Positions 32,693 through 41,354 of a stretch of DNA of 64,000 bases are shown one piece after another. Source of the DNA: CAWDVH01 sp963805705 (GTDB lineage Bacteria > Actinomycetota > Actinomycetes > Streptosporangiales > Streptosporangiaceae); the NCBI GenBank assembly GCA_963805705.1, contig CAWDVH010000005.1, forward strand, positions 558,001 to 622,000. The letters are read 5' to 3'. Each line of letters starts with the position of its first letter. Position 1 is the stretch's first letter. Made by a program: the position numbers and the translations under genes. The notes beneath the pieces are model-generated. The model was not told where the DNA came from, searched no databases, and saw nothing but the letters and a program-made list of their open reading frames with translations.

Positions 32693-33658
32693 GTGCTCGT
32701 CGCGGCGGCGGTCTGCCCGCATCCGCCGTTGCTGGTGCCGGAGGCGATGGGCGCCCGCGGGGTCGCGGCCGACGCCGGTCTTCCTGCCCTCGGCGCCGGC
32801 GGGCGGGCGCTGATGTCATCTCATGATCCCGAAGGATCCTGGAGCCCAGGACCTCCCGGATCCTTCGGGATCATGGAACGACACGATGACGACTCGTGGA
32901 TACCCGAGCTGCGGGCCGCGTGCGGCGCGGCCGTCGCTGACCTCGCCGCGGCGCGCCCCGACCTGATCGCGGTGGTCGGCGGAGCGGGCCAGACGGCGGA
33001 ATACGAGCCGTCCGCGGCCGGCAGCCTGCGAGCTTTCGGCATCCCTTTCACGACCGGCTCCGGCCAGCCGGTGCTGCCCCTGTCCCTGACCGTAGGAGCC
33101 TGGCTGATGCGGCGCTTCCTGCTGACCGAGGCCGGCCGCGAGCCACCGCGCATCCGGCTGCAGGCGGTTCGGCAGTCCCTGCCTGCCGCTGGGTGCCTGC
33201 GCCTCGGCGCGGCGCTCGCGGCACTCGCGCCCAGGGTCGCGCTCCTCGTCCTGGGCGATGCCACGGCCCGCAAGGTCACCGGCGTGCGCGGAGCCGCCGA
33301 CCCGGCCGCGGAGAAGTATGACGCAGAGGTGACGGCGGCCCTGGCCGGCGCCGACCCCGGCCGGCTGGCCCGGCTCGATGCCACGCTCGACGATGACCTG
33401 ATGATCACCGGCCGGGCTGCCTGGCAGGTACTGGCTGGCGCTACCGGAGTGGCCGCTACCGGAGTGGCCGCTGCCGGCGTGGCCGCTGCCGGAGTGGCCG
33501 CTGCCGGAGACGGCGCCCCCGGAGCCGGCGCCCCCGGAGCCGGCTCCGGGGACAGCGGCGGCCTGCGCGGGGAGCTTCGCTTCGCGGGTGCGCCGCTCGG
33601 TGTGACCTACCTGGTTGCCTCCTGGCGCAGCCGGGGAGAATGCAGCCGGGAAGAATGA
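32693..33658 (+). CDS. Class III extradiol dioxygenase B-subunit-like protein carrying an in-frame palindromic insert
   Basis: About 321 residues. The start VLVAAAVCPHPPLLVPEAMG and the segments AACGAAVADLAAARPDLIAVVGG and VALLVLGDATARKVTGVRG match the LigB-like proteins that sit between miaB and miaA in actinobacteria. Their role is unknown. The GTG at 32693 follows the miaB stop by 1 nt. Between residues 25 and 70 is extra sequence, including SSHDPEGSWSPGPPGSFGIM, which is encoded by a 54-nt palindrome (32822-32875) also found at 47606-47665. Residues 248-285 or so are Ala/Gly/Val repeats encoded by a 15-bp tandem array. After the stop the frame stays open for 24 more codons. Confidence 0.82.
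   Translation: MLVAAAVCPHPPLLVPEAMGARGVAADAGLPALGAGGRALMSSHDPEGSWSPGPPGSFGIMERHDDDSWIPELRAACGAAVADLAAARPDLIAVVGGAGQTAEYEPSAAGSLRAFGIPFTTGSGQPVLPLSLTVGAWLMRRFLLTEAGREPPRIRLQAVRQSLPAAGCLRLGAALAALAPRVALLVLGDATARKVTGVRGAADPAAEKYDAEVTAALAGADPGRLARLDATLDDDLMITGRAAWQVLAGATGVAATGVAAAGVAAAGVAAAGDGAPGAGAPGAGSGDSGGLRGELRFAGAPLGVTYLVASWRSRGECSREE
32822..32875. repeat. Palindromic repeat element, copy 1 (inside a coding gene)
   Basis: CATGATCCCGAAGGATCC (32822-32839) is exactly complementary to 32858-32875. After one mismatch a further GGAG/CTCC pair extends the stem towards an 8-nt loop. The element is in frame and codes 18 residues of the dioxygenase-like protein. A related copy is at 47606-47665. Confidence 0.88.
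33434..33510. repeat. 15-bp tandem repeat in the 3' part of a coding gene
   Basis: About five units close to GGAGTGGCCGCTGCC code a Gly-Val-Ala-Ala-(Ala/Thr) repeat. They are followed by two units of GGCGCCCCCGGAGCC. Unit length is a multiple of three, so the frame is kept. Confidence 0.8.
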
Positions 33659-33818
33659 GGACAGCACGGCGCTGACCTGGTCAAGGCGTCGCAGGTCGCC
33701 GACCTCGTGATAGAGCACCTGAGGCAGCACTGACCCAGGCGGTGCGCTGAACTCGCGGCGCGATGGCCACGCCGATTCGCCCGCATGCCGTTGTTTTGGC
33801 CGGCGTAGACTCCCGGCC

Positions 33819-34565
33819 ATGCGATCCCACCGCGTGCTCTGGCTCTGGCTCGGCGGCCTCTTTCTTGCGCTCGCCCCATTCCTGGCTGCCATTGCAATCG
33901 CTTATTTTCTTAAAGAAGCACATTATGCTCTCTTCTGGAATTTCTGGATGCTGGCGGCGTGGCTATCTTTCATTCTGGCCTTCAGCTGCTTCCTCGCCGC
34001 CATAGCGAGCTGGTCTTTCCCGCCGTGGGTGAAGCCAGGGTTTCCCGCTATCAGGGTTCAGGTCTATGGCACGGGCCTTATAGATACGGAACGTGAGGCA
34101 GGCACGGGCATGGACGTGCCGGCCCGGCTCCGGTCGTTTCATGCCCGCTTCGTCAACACCGGCACCGAGCAGGACGCCAGCCTGACGGTGCAGCTCTATG
34201 TCACGCTGATACCGGGGTCATGGGGCCGGGCGGCCGAGGCTGCCTGCCCGCCGCCGGACTGGGCGCTCCCGCCGTCGCTGAGCCTGCGGCCGATTGGCAT
34301 GCCTTTCGCGCTGCCACCCGGAGACGCGATTGACGGGCACCTGGTCTACGAAATACCGCGGTACTACCAAGACAAGATTGCCGACCCGCTGAATGCGCGC
34401 CTCGAGCTGTGGGATCACGTGACCGGAAAACGCATGAGCGTCCCGGCCGAGATAGGCGAATTCGACAAGAGCCAGATGACCGCGTCGTCCGGGGGTCCGC
34501 AGGTCCTCGGGCCGGAGTACGAAGACATAGGGGCCGATGCGAGGCCGGCCCTGCCGGGGAACTGA
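33819..34565 (+). CDS. Membrane protein of unknown function
   Basis: 248 residues. Two adjacent membrane helices are at residues 7-30 (LWLWLGGLFLALAPFLAAIA) and 37-65 (FWNFWMLAAWLSFILAFSC). A soluble domain of about 180 residues follows, rich in beta-strand patterns (PAIRVQVYGTGLID, SLTVQLYVTLIPGSWG, IDGHLVYEIPRYYQD). No family is recognised. The first 100 codons use more A/T-ending codons than neighbours (for example around 33895-33945), which suggests a gene of foreign origin. It sits between the dioxygenase-like gene and miaA. Confidence 0.75.
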   Translation: MRSHRVLWLWLGGLFLALAPFLAAIAIAYFLKEAHYALFWNFWMLAAWLSFILAFSCFLAAIASWSFPPWVKPGFPAIRVQVYGTGLIDTEREAGTGMDVPARLRSFHARFVNTGTEQDASLTVQLYVTLIPGSWGRAAEAACPPPDWALPPSLSLRPIGMPFALPPGDAIDGHLVYEIPRYYQDKIADPLNARLELWDHVTGKRMSVPAEIGEFDKSQMTASSGGPQVLGPEYEDIGADARPALPGN

Positions 34566-34569
34566 GGCC

Positions 34570-35511
<942 letters not shown>

Positions 35512-35525
35512 CTACCATCGGGGGC

Positions 35526-36434
35526 ATGCGCTTCGCCAAGGGTCACGGCACGGGAAATGATTTCCTGATCCTGCCCGACCCGGATGATCGCCTGACCCTG
35601 CGCCCTGAGCTTGTCCGGCAACTTTGCGACCGGCGTACCGGGCTCGGCGCCGATGGCCTGCTGAGGATCGTGCGCTGTGCGGTCGCTTGCCCGGAGCTGG
35701 CCGCCGCCCCGGCGGCACCGCAGTGGTTCATGGACTACCGCAACGCCGATGGCAGCATCGCCGAGATGTGCGGCAACGGGATCCGGGTCTTCGCGCGCTA
35801 CCTGCTCGACCATGATCTCGCGGCCGGCCCGCAGATCGCCGTGGCGACCAGGGCGGGCATCAAGCACGTACAGCTGGCCGCGGGCGGCGAGCTCACCGTG
35901 GACATGGGAGCAGTCCGGATTCTCGGCCGGGGATCGGCGCTGGTGGGCGGACAGGCGTGCGAGGGCCTGGCGATATCGGTGGGCAACCCGCATCTAGCGT
36001 GCCTGGTTGATGCTCCGGTCGCGAGCTTCGACCTGTCCGGGCCGCCGGTCCTGGATCAGCGGCAGTTCCCCGGCGGGGCGAACGTGGAAGTGGTCCGGCT
36101 TCGCGGTGACGGTGAGCTGGAGATGCGGGTGCATGAGCGGGGCTCGGGCGTCACGCTGTCGTGCGGGACGGGCGCGGTGGCGGCCGCGGCCGCGGCCGCG
36201 GTGACGGCGGGTGCCGGGGCGGCAGACGAGCGCGGAGGGAACGGGCACGCGGGGGACGAGCGCGGAGCGCACGAGCACGCCGGGAACGGGTACTCCGGCC
36301 TGGCCGGCACCTGGCAGGTGCATGTTCCTGGCGGGCGCCTGGCCGTCACGCTGGGCGAGACGACCAGCCTGCTGACAGGTCCGGCGGTCATAGTCGCCGA
36401 GGGGGAGCTGACCGAGGACTGGCGGGCCCGGTGA
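35526..36434 (+). CDS. dapF: Diaminopimelate epimerase
   Basis: A 302-residue enzyme converting LL- to meso-diaminopimelate for lysine and peptidoglycan synthesis. The two catalytic cysteines are in EMCGNGIRVFARYLL and LSCGTGAVAAA. The start MRFAKGHGTGNDFLILPDPD and VGNPHLACLVD are also typical. After the second cysteine lies an unusual repeat-like insert (GAADERGGNGHAGDERGA, HEHAGNGYSG). ATG at 35526, 14 nt after miaA. In related genomes hflX usually follows; here about 13.4 kb of accessory genes intervene. Confidence 0.96.
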   Translation: MRFAKGHGTGNDFLILPDPDDRLTLRPELVRQLCDRRTGLGADGLLRIVRCAVACPELAAAPAAPQWFMDYRNADGSIAEMCGNGIRVFARYLLDHDLAAGPQIAVATRAGIKHVQLAAGGELTVDMGAVRILGRGSALVGGQACEGLAISVGNPHLACLVDAPVASFDLSGPPVLDQRQFPGGANVEVVRLRGDGELEMRVHERGSGVTLSCGTGAVAAAAAAAVTAGAGAADERGGNGHAGDERGAHEHAGNGYSGLAGTWQVHVPGGRLAVTLGETTSLLTGPAVIVAEGELTEDWRAR

Positions 36435-36476
36435 AGACCGCAGGCGACCGGCAGCGGCCGGGGCCGGTCAGGAGCT

Positions 36477-36560
36477 GTGGCGGCCGGTCCGGCGGTGATC
36501 GCCGGGGTGCGCAGCAATCGCGCGTTCCTGCGCGGGGCGGTGCACTACCTGGCCGCCTCC
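36477..36560 (+). pseudogene. Fragment of a SAM-dependent methyltransferase (DUF574-like) gene
   Basis: A stretch right after dapF reads GPAVIAGVRSNRAFLRGAVH followed by YLAASG. This matches the ARANRAFLxRAVRYLAxxG segment near the N-terminus of the actinobacterial SAM-dependent methyltransferase family PF04672. The glycine-rich SAM-binding motif and the rest are missing, and the frame then runs into unrelated sequence over the HTH gene. It is probably a fossil left by a deletion. Confidence 0.5.
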
Positions 36561-36608
36561 GGTCGTGACGCCGGCGCCGGAGCCAGGCGCGGGCCAGGGC
36601 GGCGTGAC

Positions 36609-37517
36609 TCAGCCTTCTCGCAGAATCTCGCAGATGGCCTGGGCGCTGGCGTGGGCGGGCGCTGCCTCGATGCACAGGCGGTCCATTACGGCTATGTAAT
36701 GGTCGACGGTTTCCCGCTTGTCCAGGTAGAGGGCGCTGGTGAGCTGCTCCAGGTACACCACATCGGGCAGGTCAGGCTCGGCGAAGCGCAGGATGCTGAA
36801 CGGCCCCCCCGCGGCGGCGTGACCGCCGGCCTGAAACGGGATGACCTGGATGGTCACGTTCGGCCGCTCGGCGGCTTCGAGCAGGCGCGCCAGCTGCCTG
36901 CGCATGACGCCGGGGCGGCCTACCGGGCGCCGCAGCACGGCTTCATCCAGTGCCGCCCACAGATGCGGTGAATGCGGGCTGACGAGAAGGTCCTGGCGGG
37001 CCATCCGCAGGCGGACCCGCCGTTCGACCTCGCTGGGGGGAGCGGACTGATGGCCAAGCATCGTGACGGCGTGGGCGTACTCCTCGGTCTGCAGCAGGCC
37101 CGGTACGAACTGGATCTCATAGGTGCGGATGCTGCGGGCCGCCTCCTCCAGTCCCAGGTAGGCCTCGAACCAGCTAGGCAGGATGTCGGAGTAGTCGTGC
37201 CACCAGCCGTGGGCGTTGGCGCTGCGCGTCAGCAGCTGGAAGGCCGTGCGCTGCTCCTCGTCGGTGACGCCGTAGAAAGTGAGCAGACTGGCGATGTCCC
37301 GGTCCTTGAAGCTGACCCGGCCGGTCTCCAGGCGGCTCAGCTTCGAATGTGACGCTCCGATCATCTTTCCGGCGTCATCGACCGTTATCCGCCGTGCCTC
37401 ACGCAAGCGGCGGAGCTGAGCGCCCAGCAGGATGCGCAGCACAGTCGGGCCGCCGCTGCCGGGCGGCGCGATCATCCTGTGCACGTTTGTGCTGCCCTCG
37501 GGCTGAGCTGTGATCAT
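36609..37517 (-). CDS. Helix-turn-helix/DUF5753 regulator
   Basis: 302 residues. The XRE helix-turn-helix is at about residues 28-85 (LGAQLRRLREARRITVDDAG, KMIGASHSKLSRLETGRVSF), followed by DUF5753 (WFEAYLGLEEAARSIRTYEI, QFVPGLLQTEEYAHAV, RMARQDLLVSPHSPHLWAAL, VTIQVIPFQAGGHAA, VVYLEQLTSALYLD). Such proteins (WhiJ-like) pair with a small DUF397 protein; here the partner gene lies upstream at 37714-37977. ATG at 37517 after GGGGAAGG. The AT-rich upstream region contains the palindrome CGCAGCTGCG (37583-37592). Confidence 0.93.
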   Translation of the reverse strand: MITAQPEGSTNVHRMIAPPGSGGPTVLRILLGAQLRRLREARRITVDDAGKMIGASHSKLSRLETGRVSFKDRDIASLLTFYGVTDEEQRTAFQLLTRSANAHGWWHDYSDILPSWFEAYLGLEEAARSIRTYEIQFVPGLLQTEEYAHAVTMLGHQSAPPSEVERRVRLRMARQDLLVSPHSPHLWAALDEAVLRRPVGRPGVMRRQLARLLEAAERPNVTIQVIPFQAGGHAAAGGPFSILRFAEPDLPDVVYLEQLTSALYLDKRETVDHYIAVMDRLCIEAAPAHASAQAICEILREG

Positions 37518-37713
37518 CTATGCCTTCCCCGGAAAGCCGGATTATGGCAGTTTCCCACGTCTGACCATATTTTTTCGCAATACGCAGCTGCGCAATGTGT
37601 GAATCTGCCCTCGCGCCGCGTGGTAGGTCGGGGGCCGCCTGCCGTAGCGTCCGGTCGGTTAACGGGCGGTCGGCGTGGCCTGGTTCAGTAGTCCGCAGGA
37701 ATCCTGGCGGGAG

Positions 37714-37977
37714 TCAGGCGACCAGGCTGTCGAACTCGCCGTCCTTGGCCCCCAGCAGGAACGCCGCGATCTCCGTGCGCGTATAGATCAGCGCGGGGCC
37801 GGCGGGATGCCGGGAATTGCGGATCGCGATCTGGCCGTCGGGCAACTCGGCCATCTCGACGCAGTTTCCGCTTGGATTGCTGTGATGGCTCTTGCGCCAG
37901 ACCGCTCGCTCCAAGCGGACGTCCGGCGTGCCGTCGTACCCGAGGTCCACAATGCTTCCCTTCCGCAGGGCGCTCAT
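37714..37977 (-). CDS. DUF397 domain protein
   Basis: An 87-residue protein with the DUF397 core WRKSHHSNPSGNCVEMAELP, then GQIAIRNSRHPAGPALIYTRTEIAAFLLGAKDGEFDSL. DUF397 proteins are encoded beside HTH/DUF5753 regulators and modulate them, as in the WhiJ system. ATG at 37977 (MSALRKGSIVDLG). It precedes its probable partner by 196 nt. Three copies of ACGAAC/GCGAAC (38056, 38071, 38080) lie upstream and could be regulator sites. Confidence 0.92.
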   Translation of the reverse strand: MSALRKGSIVDLGYDGTPDVRLERAVWRKSHHSNPSGNCVEMAELPDGQIAIRNSRHPAGPALIYTRTEIAAFLLGAKDGEFDSLVA

Positions 37978-38237
37978 GACTGTCCCGCATGCGGGGGTCA
38001 CCGTCGGCGCTATAGGCGGGGGGCCGTTGATCTCGCACTGCTGATGACGAGGGCTACGAACACGTGTACTACGAACTTTGCGAACTGCACAGTACCTTGG
38101 GGCGATTATAGCCGATTTGCGAGTCCGGGCGGGGCTGCGGCGATGGGCGTGCGCGCGGTGATCACCTGCCGGGACCTCGGCGAGTGGCGGCCTGCCGGGC
38201 CGACGGGCCCGGCAGGCCGCCAGGCCCGCCTGTCGTG

Positions 38238-38417
38238 TCACGCATCGCCTGTGTCGCGGGCGAGCCGGAGCCCGATCTCGACCAGGGCCCATCCGGCCTG
38301 ATGCCGGATGGGGTTGCGGGGACCGTGCCGGTCGACATGCGTCCGGTGGGCGCGGGCCGAGCTGCGCATTTCGTTGACGTGCTGGCTTGCTAGCTGATCG
38401 ATCATACGGGGATGCAC
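38238..38417 (-). CDS. Small conserved actinobacterial protein
   Basis: 59 residues. It starts VHPRMIDQLASQHVNEMRSS and ends HQAGWALVEIGLRLARDTGDA. The GWxLVEIGLRLA ending is frequent in tiny hypothetical proteins of Streptomyces and relatives; function unknown. The GTG at 38417 follows AAAAGGAG by 8 nt, a strong ribosome site. It lies 64 nt downstream of the DUF4097 gene and may be co-transcribed with it. Confidence 0.7.
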   Translation of the reverse strand: MHPRMIDQLASQHVNEMRSSARAHRTHVDRHGPRNPIRHQAGWALVEIGLRLARDTGDA

Positions 38418-38481
38418 TGAAGTGCTCCTTTTCGTTTCGTCTTCGGTTGGTAGTTGGATGGCCGGCGCCGGGTCGCGGCGC

Positions 38482-39285
38482 TCAGCGGGCGTCGGCCGGG
38501 ACGGCCCTGGTGACTCGCACATCGCCGCTGATCGTCTTGCAGTTGAGATGCAGGTCGGCGGCGCCCTCGTTGTCGGACGGCTCCAGCGCGCTGCTGACGT
38601 CGCCGGTGAGGGAGGACAGATCGAGATAGACGCCGGTGCCGGGGGCGACCGCTACGTCGATGTCACCCGACATGCAGGCCAGGTCGGCCCGGCCGGGGCC
38701 GATGCTGGAGATCTTTATGTCGCCGCTGGCGGTCCGCGCGCTCGCGGACGCGCTGGCGCTGCCGACCTGGATGTCGCCGCTGGCGGTGTTGACGCTGAGG
38801 TCCCCGCCCGCGCGCAGCAGCCGGAAATCCCCGGATGCGGTGGTCGCGGTCATCTCGCCGCCGGCCTCCTCCAGCCACACGTCACCCGACGCGGTGGTAA
38901 CCAGGACCCTGCCGCTGACGATCGCCGCGGTGACATCACCGCTCGCGGTCCGGACGTCCAGTGACGCCAGCTCGCCGAGGCAGGCGACGTCGGCGGACGC
39001 CGCGCGCACGGTGCAGCGCGAGCCGGCCGGGACCTTGATCGTGAGATCAAGCTCGGATCCGCCGCGGCGCAGCCCGGAGTGCTTGGGCCCGATGATCTCC
39101 AGCCGCCCGGCGCGGAACTCGACCCGGACCTGAGCGACGGATTCCTCGGCGCCCCGGCCCGGACGGCTGGGGAGCAGGCTGACCGTCGTGACCTCGGTCG
39201 GCTCGGCGGTGACGGCAATGCTGCCGGCGGCGAGATTGATATCCAGGTCGATCGGATCGGAACCGGGGAACTCCCAGCTGGCCAT
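38482..39285 (-). CDS. DUF4097 beta-strand-repeat protein
   Basis: 267 residues, a right-handed beta-helix-like repeat protein. Rungs read TASGDVTAAIVSGRVLV, TASGDVWLEEAGGEMTA, TASGDFRLLRAGGDLSV and TASGDIQVGSASASASA, with SGD at each turn. DUF4097 proteins are often linked to envelope-related operons and sometimes called adhesins, but here there is no signal peptide or membrane anchor, so it should be cytoplasmic. It follows the RHH protein gene by 71 nt and is probably in its operon. Confidence 0.9.
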   Translation of the reverse strand: MASWEFPGSDPIDLDINLAAGSIAVTAEPTEVTTVSLLPSRPGRGAEESVAQVRVEFRAGRLEIIGPKHSGLRRGGSELDLTIKVPAGSRCTVRAASADVACLGELASLDVRTASGDVTAAIVSGRVLVTTASGDVWLEEAGGEMTATTASGDFRLLRAGGDLSVNTASGDIQVGSASASASARTASGDIKISSIGPGRADLACMSGDIDVAVAPGTGVYLDLSSLTGDVSSALEPSDNEGAADLHLNCKTISGDVRVTRAVPADAR

Positions 39286-39356
39286 GGTGATACTCCTTCT
39301 GTCGTGGACGAGCAGGCAGGTGCAGCCGCGCCGGCGGGCGCGCTGCCTCTGGTGCG

Positions 39357-39863
39357 CTAGCTGCGGGCGTAGCCGGTGACGCGCTGGCCGATGCCGGACC
39401 GCGAGCGCCGGCTCCCTGATCCGCCGGAGCGGCCGAGATCGTCCAGCGCACGGGAGGCGGCCTGAACGAGCCAGGCATTGACCGACATCCCGGTGGTGCC
39501 CGCCGCCGACTCGACTCTCGCCTTGAGAGTTTCCGACAGCCGCAGGGTGATCCGGGCGCTCCCGGCCTCGTCGCCGCTGTCCGCGGATGCCTGCGCGGCG
39601 GTGTCGTCCTGGGTATGCAGCTCGACTGTGGTGACGACGAACTGCGGCTCGCCGCCGGAGAGCCGGACATCGATGACCGTGTCCTCGAGGCTGGTCGTGA
39701 TCTCCTCGGCGGCGGCCGATAGCACATCGAGCAGGGTCAGCCGTACCGATGAGTCCAGTGCCTCGGTGAGCATCTCGGCGGCTCGCGTGATGTCCTCACT
39801 GGCGAAACGAGTGATCGAGGCCAGCTCGCCTCGCAGTGTCCCGACGTAGTCCGAAAGCTCCAT
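39357..39863 (-). CDS. Ribbon-helix-helix (HicB-like) regulator or antitoxin
   Basis: 168 residues. The C-terminal part carries a ribbon-helix-helix motif, ARITLRLSETLKARVESAAG followed by MSVNAWLVQAASRAL, like HicB antitoxins. The N-terminal 100 residues (ELSDYVGTLRGELASITRFA, LDVLSAAAEEITTSLEDTVI) are of unknown fold. No HicA-like toxin is next to it; the downstream genes are DUF4097 and a small protein. Four TGACGTCA-like boxes in the 70 bp upstream suggest autoregulation. ATG at 39863. Confidence 0.85.
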   Translation of the reverse strand: MELSDYVGTLRGELASITRFASEDITRAAEMLTEALDSSVRLTLLDVLSAAAEEITTSLEDTVIDVRLSGGEPQFVVTTVELHTQDDTAAQASADSGDEAGSARITLRLSETLKARVESAAGTTGMSVNAWLVQAASRALDDLGRSGGSGSRRSRSGIGQRVTGYARS

Positions 39864-39873
39864 GATGCCATTA

Positions 39874-39924
39874 TGACGTCACGTATGACGTCTGTCAAGC
39901 CGCATACGACGTCATTTGACGTCA
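39874..39924. promoter_or_regulatory. Four TGACGTCA-type boxes upstream of the RHH gene
   Basis: TGACGTCA at 39874-39881 and 39917-39924, TGACGTCT at 39886-39893 and CGACGTCA at 39907-39914. Starts are 12, 21 and 10 nt apart, close to whole helical turns. The cluster lies between the glcF stop and the RHH start and is a convincing multi-site operator. Confidence 0.7.
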
Positions 39925-39932
39925 CCGTGCCG

Positions 39933-41354
39933 TCAGGGTGACAGCACACTCAGCTGGGTGCCGCGGATGGAGGCGTCGAGCACCTCGGCGATGTGCGCCA
40001 TCGGCATCCGGGCCCCCTGGGCCGCCAGGGCGGCGGAGATCTGCATCGCGCAGCCGGGGTTGGCCGAGACGAGCAGGCACGCCCCGGTGTCCAGGACCGT
40101 CGCGGCTTTCCGGTCGCCCAGCTCGCGGGCGGCCTGCGGCTGGACCAGGTTGTAGATGCCAGCGGACCCGCAGCAGGTACCGCCGTCGGCGATCTCCGTC
40201 AGGCTCAGGCCGGGAATCGCCCGCAGCAGGTCGCGCGGCTGGCTGCTGATCCGCTGGGCATGAGCCAGATGGCAGGCATCGTGATAGGCCACGGTGAGCG
40301 GGAGCCGGTGGCGGGTCGCGGCCGGCCCGAGCGCGGCTAGGAACTCGCTGAGGTCACGGACCCTGGCGCTCAGGGCAGCGGCCCGGCCGGCCCAGCCGGG
40401 GTCATCCGCCAGCAGGTCCGCGTACTCCTTCATGGCCGAGCCGCACCCGGCCGCGTTGACCACGATCGCGTCTACCCCGGCCCGCTCGAAGGTCTCGATC
40501 GTCTGCCGGGCGAATTTCCGTGCCTCGTCGCGGCGGCCGCCATGCAGCGAGAGCGCCCCGCAGCAGCCCTGCGCCGCCGGGATGATGACATCACAGCCCT
40601 CGGCGGCCAGTACTCGCGCCGTCGCGGCGTTGACCTGCGGGAAGAAGACCTGCTGCACGCATCCGGTCAGCATCCCGACCACGGCCCGGCGGCTGCCCCT
40701 GGCGGGCACCCGCGCCGGGAGCCTGCGCTCGGCCCTGGCCTGCCTCCGGGGACGGCCGGGGCGCGGCCCGCGCTGGCGAAGCCCGCCGCGCTGGCCCTGG
40801 CCCGCGGCGGGATGTGAACCGGGCGAAACGGGTGCATCAGCCGGCTGAGGTGCGACTCGGAGCGCGGCGGCGAGCTCGGGGGACAGGCGGTCGGCGAGGC
40901 CGCTGCGGTCCAGCAGGCGGTCCAGGCCGGTCCGCTGGGCGGCACGCAGCGGCGCCATCAGCAGCCGGAGCCGGCCAGGGTAAGGGAACGTCTCGAAGAT
41001 CGCGGCGCGAACGGCCCGGTCTCTGATCGACCGGGCGGGAAGCGGCGGCGGCGGGCCGGCCGGGGGTTCCTCGGCCCAGCTGCGCGCGGCCTCGATCAGG
41101 CGGTCATAGCGGACCCCGGAGGGGCAGGCCGGGACGCAGGCCATGCAGCCGAGACACCTGTCCAGGTGGGCGGCCGCCGCGTCGCTGGCCACCGCGCCGT
41201 CGAGCAGCTGGGCGATCAGGTGGATGCGCCCGCGCGGCGAGTCCATCTCCTCCCCCCACAGCTGGTACGTCGGGCAGGCGGGAAGGCAGAATCCGCAGTG
41301 CACGCAGTCGCTGATCACCGCGCGCAGCTCGCCCGACGGGTCGAGGATGTCCAT
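39933..41354 (-). CDS. glcF: Glycolate oxidase iron-sulfur subunit GlcF
   Basis: A 473-residue Fe-S protein. Two 4Fe-4S motifs are in CVHCGFCLPACPTYQLWGEE and CLGCMACVPACPSGVRYDRL. Two CCG-type domains follow (LTGCVQQVFFPQVNAATARV with GCCGALSLHGGRRDEA, and YHDACHLAHAQRIS with GTCCGSAGIYNLVQP). Electrons from glycolate oxidation pass through it. A Pro/Arg/Gly-rich low-complexity insert of about 55 residues sits before the first CCG domain. Its ATG abuts the glcE stop (TGAATG). Confidence 0.92.
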   Translation of the reverse strand: MDILDPSGELRAVISDCVHCGFCLPACPTYQLWGEEMDSPRGRIHLIAQLLDGAVASDAAAAHLDRCLGCMACVPACPSGVRYDRLIEAARSWAEEPPAGPPPPLPARSIRDRAVRAAIFETFPYPGRLRLLMAPLRAAQRTGLDRLLDRSGLADRLSPELAAALRVAPQPADAPVSPGSHPAAGQGQRGGLRQRGPRPGRPRRQARAERRLPARVPARGSRRAVVGMLTGCVQQVFFPQVNAATARVLAAEGCDVIIPAAQGCCGALSLHGGRRDEARKFARQTIETFERAGVDAIVVNAAGCGSAMKEYADLLADDPGWAGRAAALSARVRDLSEFLAALGPAATRHRLPLTVAYHDACHLAHAQRISSQPRDLLRAIPGLSLTEIADGGTCCGSAGIYNLVQPQAARELGDRKAATVLDTGACLLVSANPGCAMQISAALAAQGARMPMAHIAEVLDASIRGTQLSVLSP

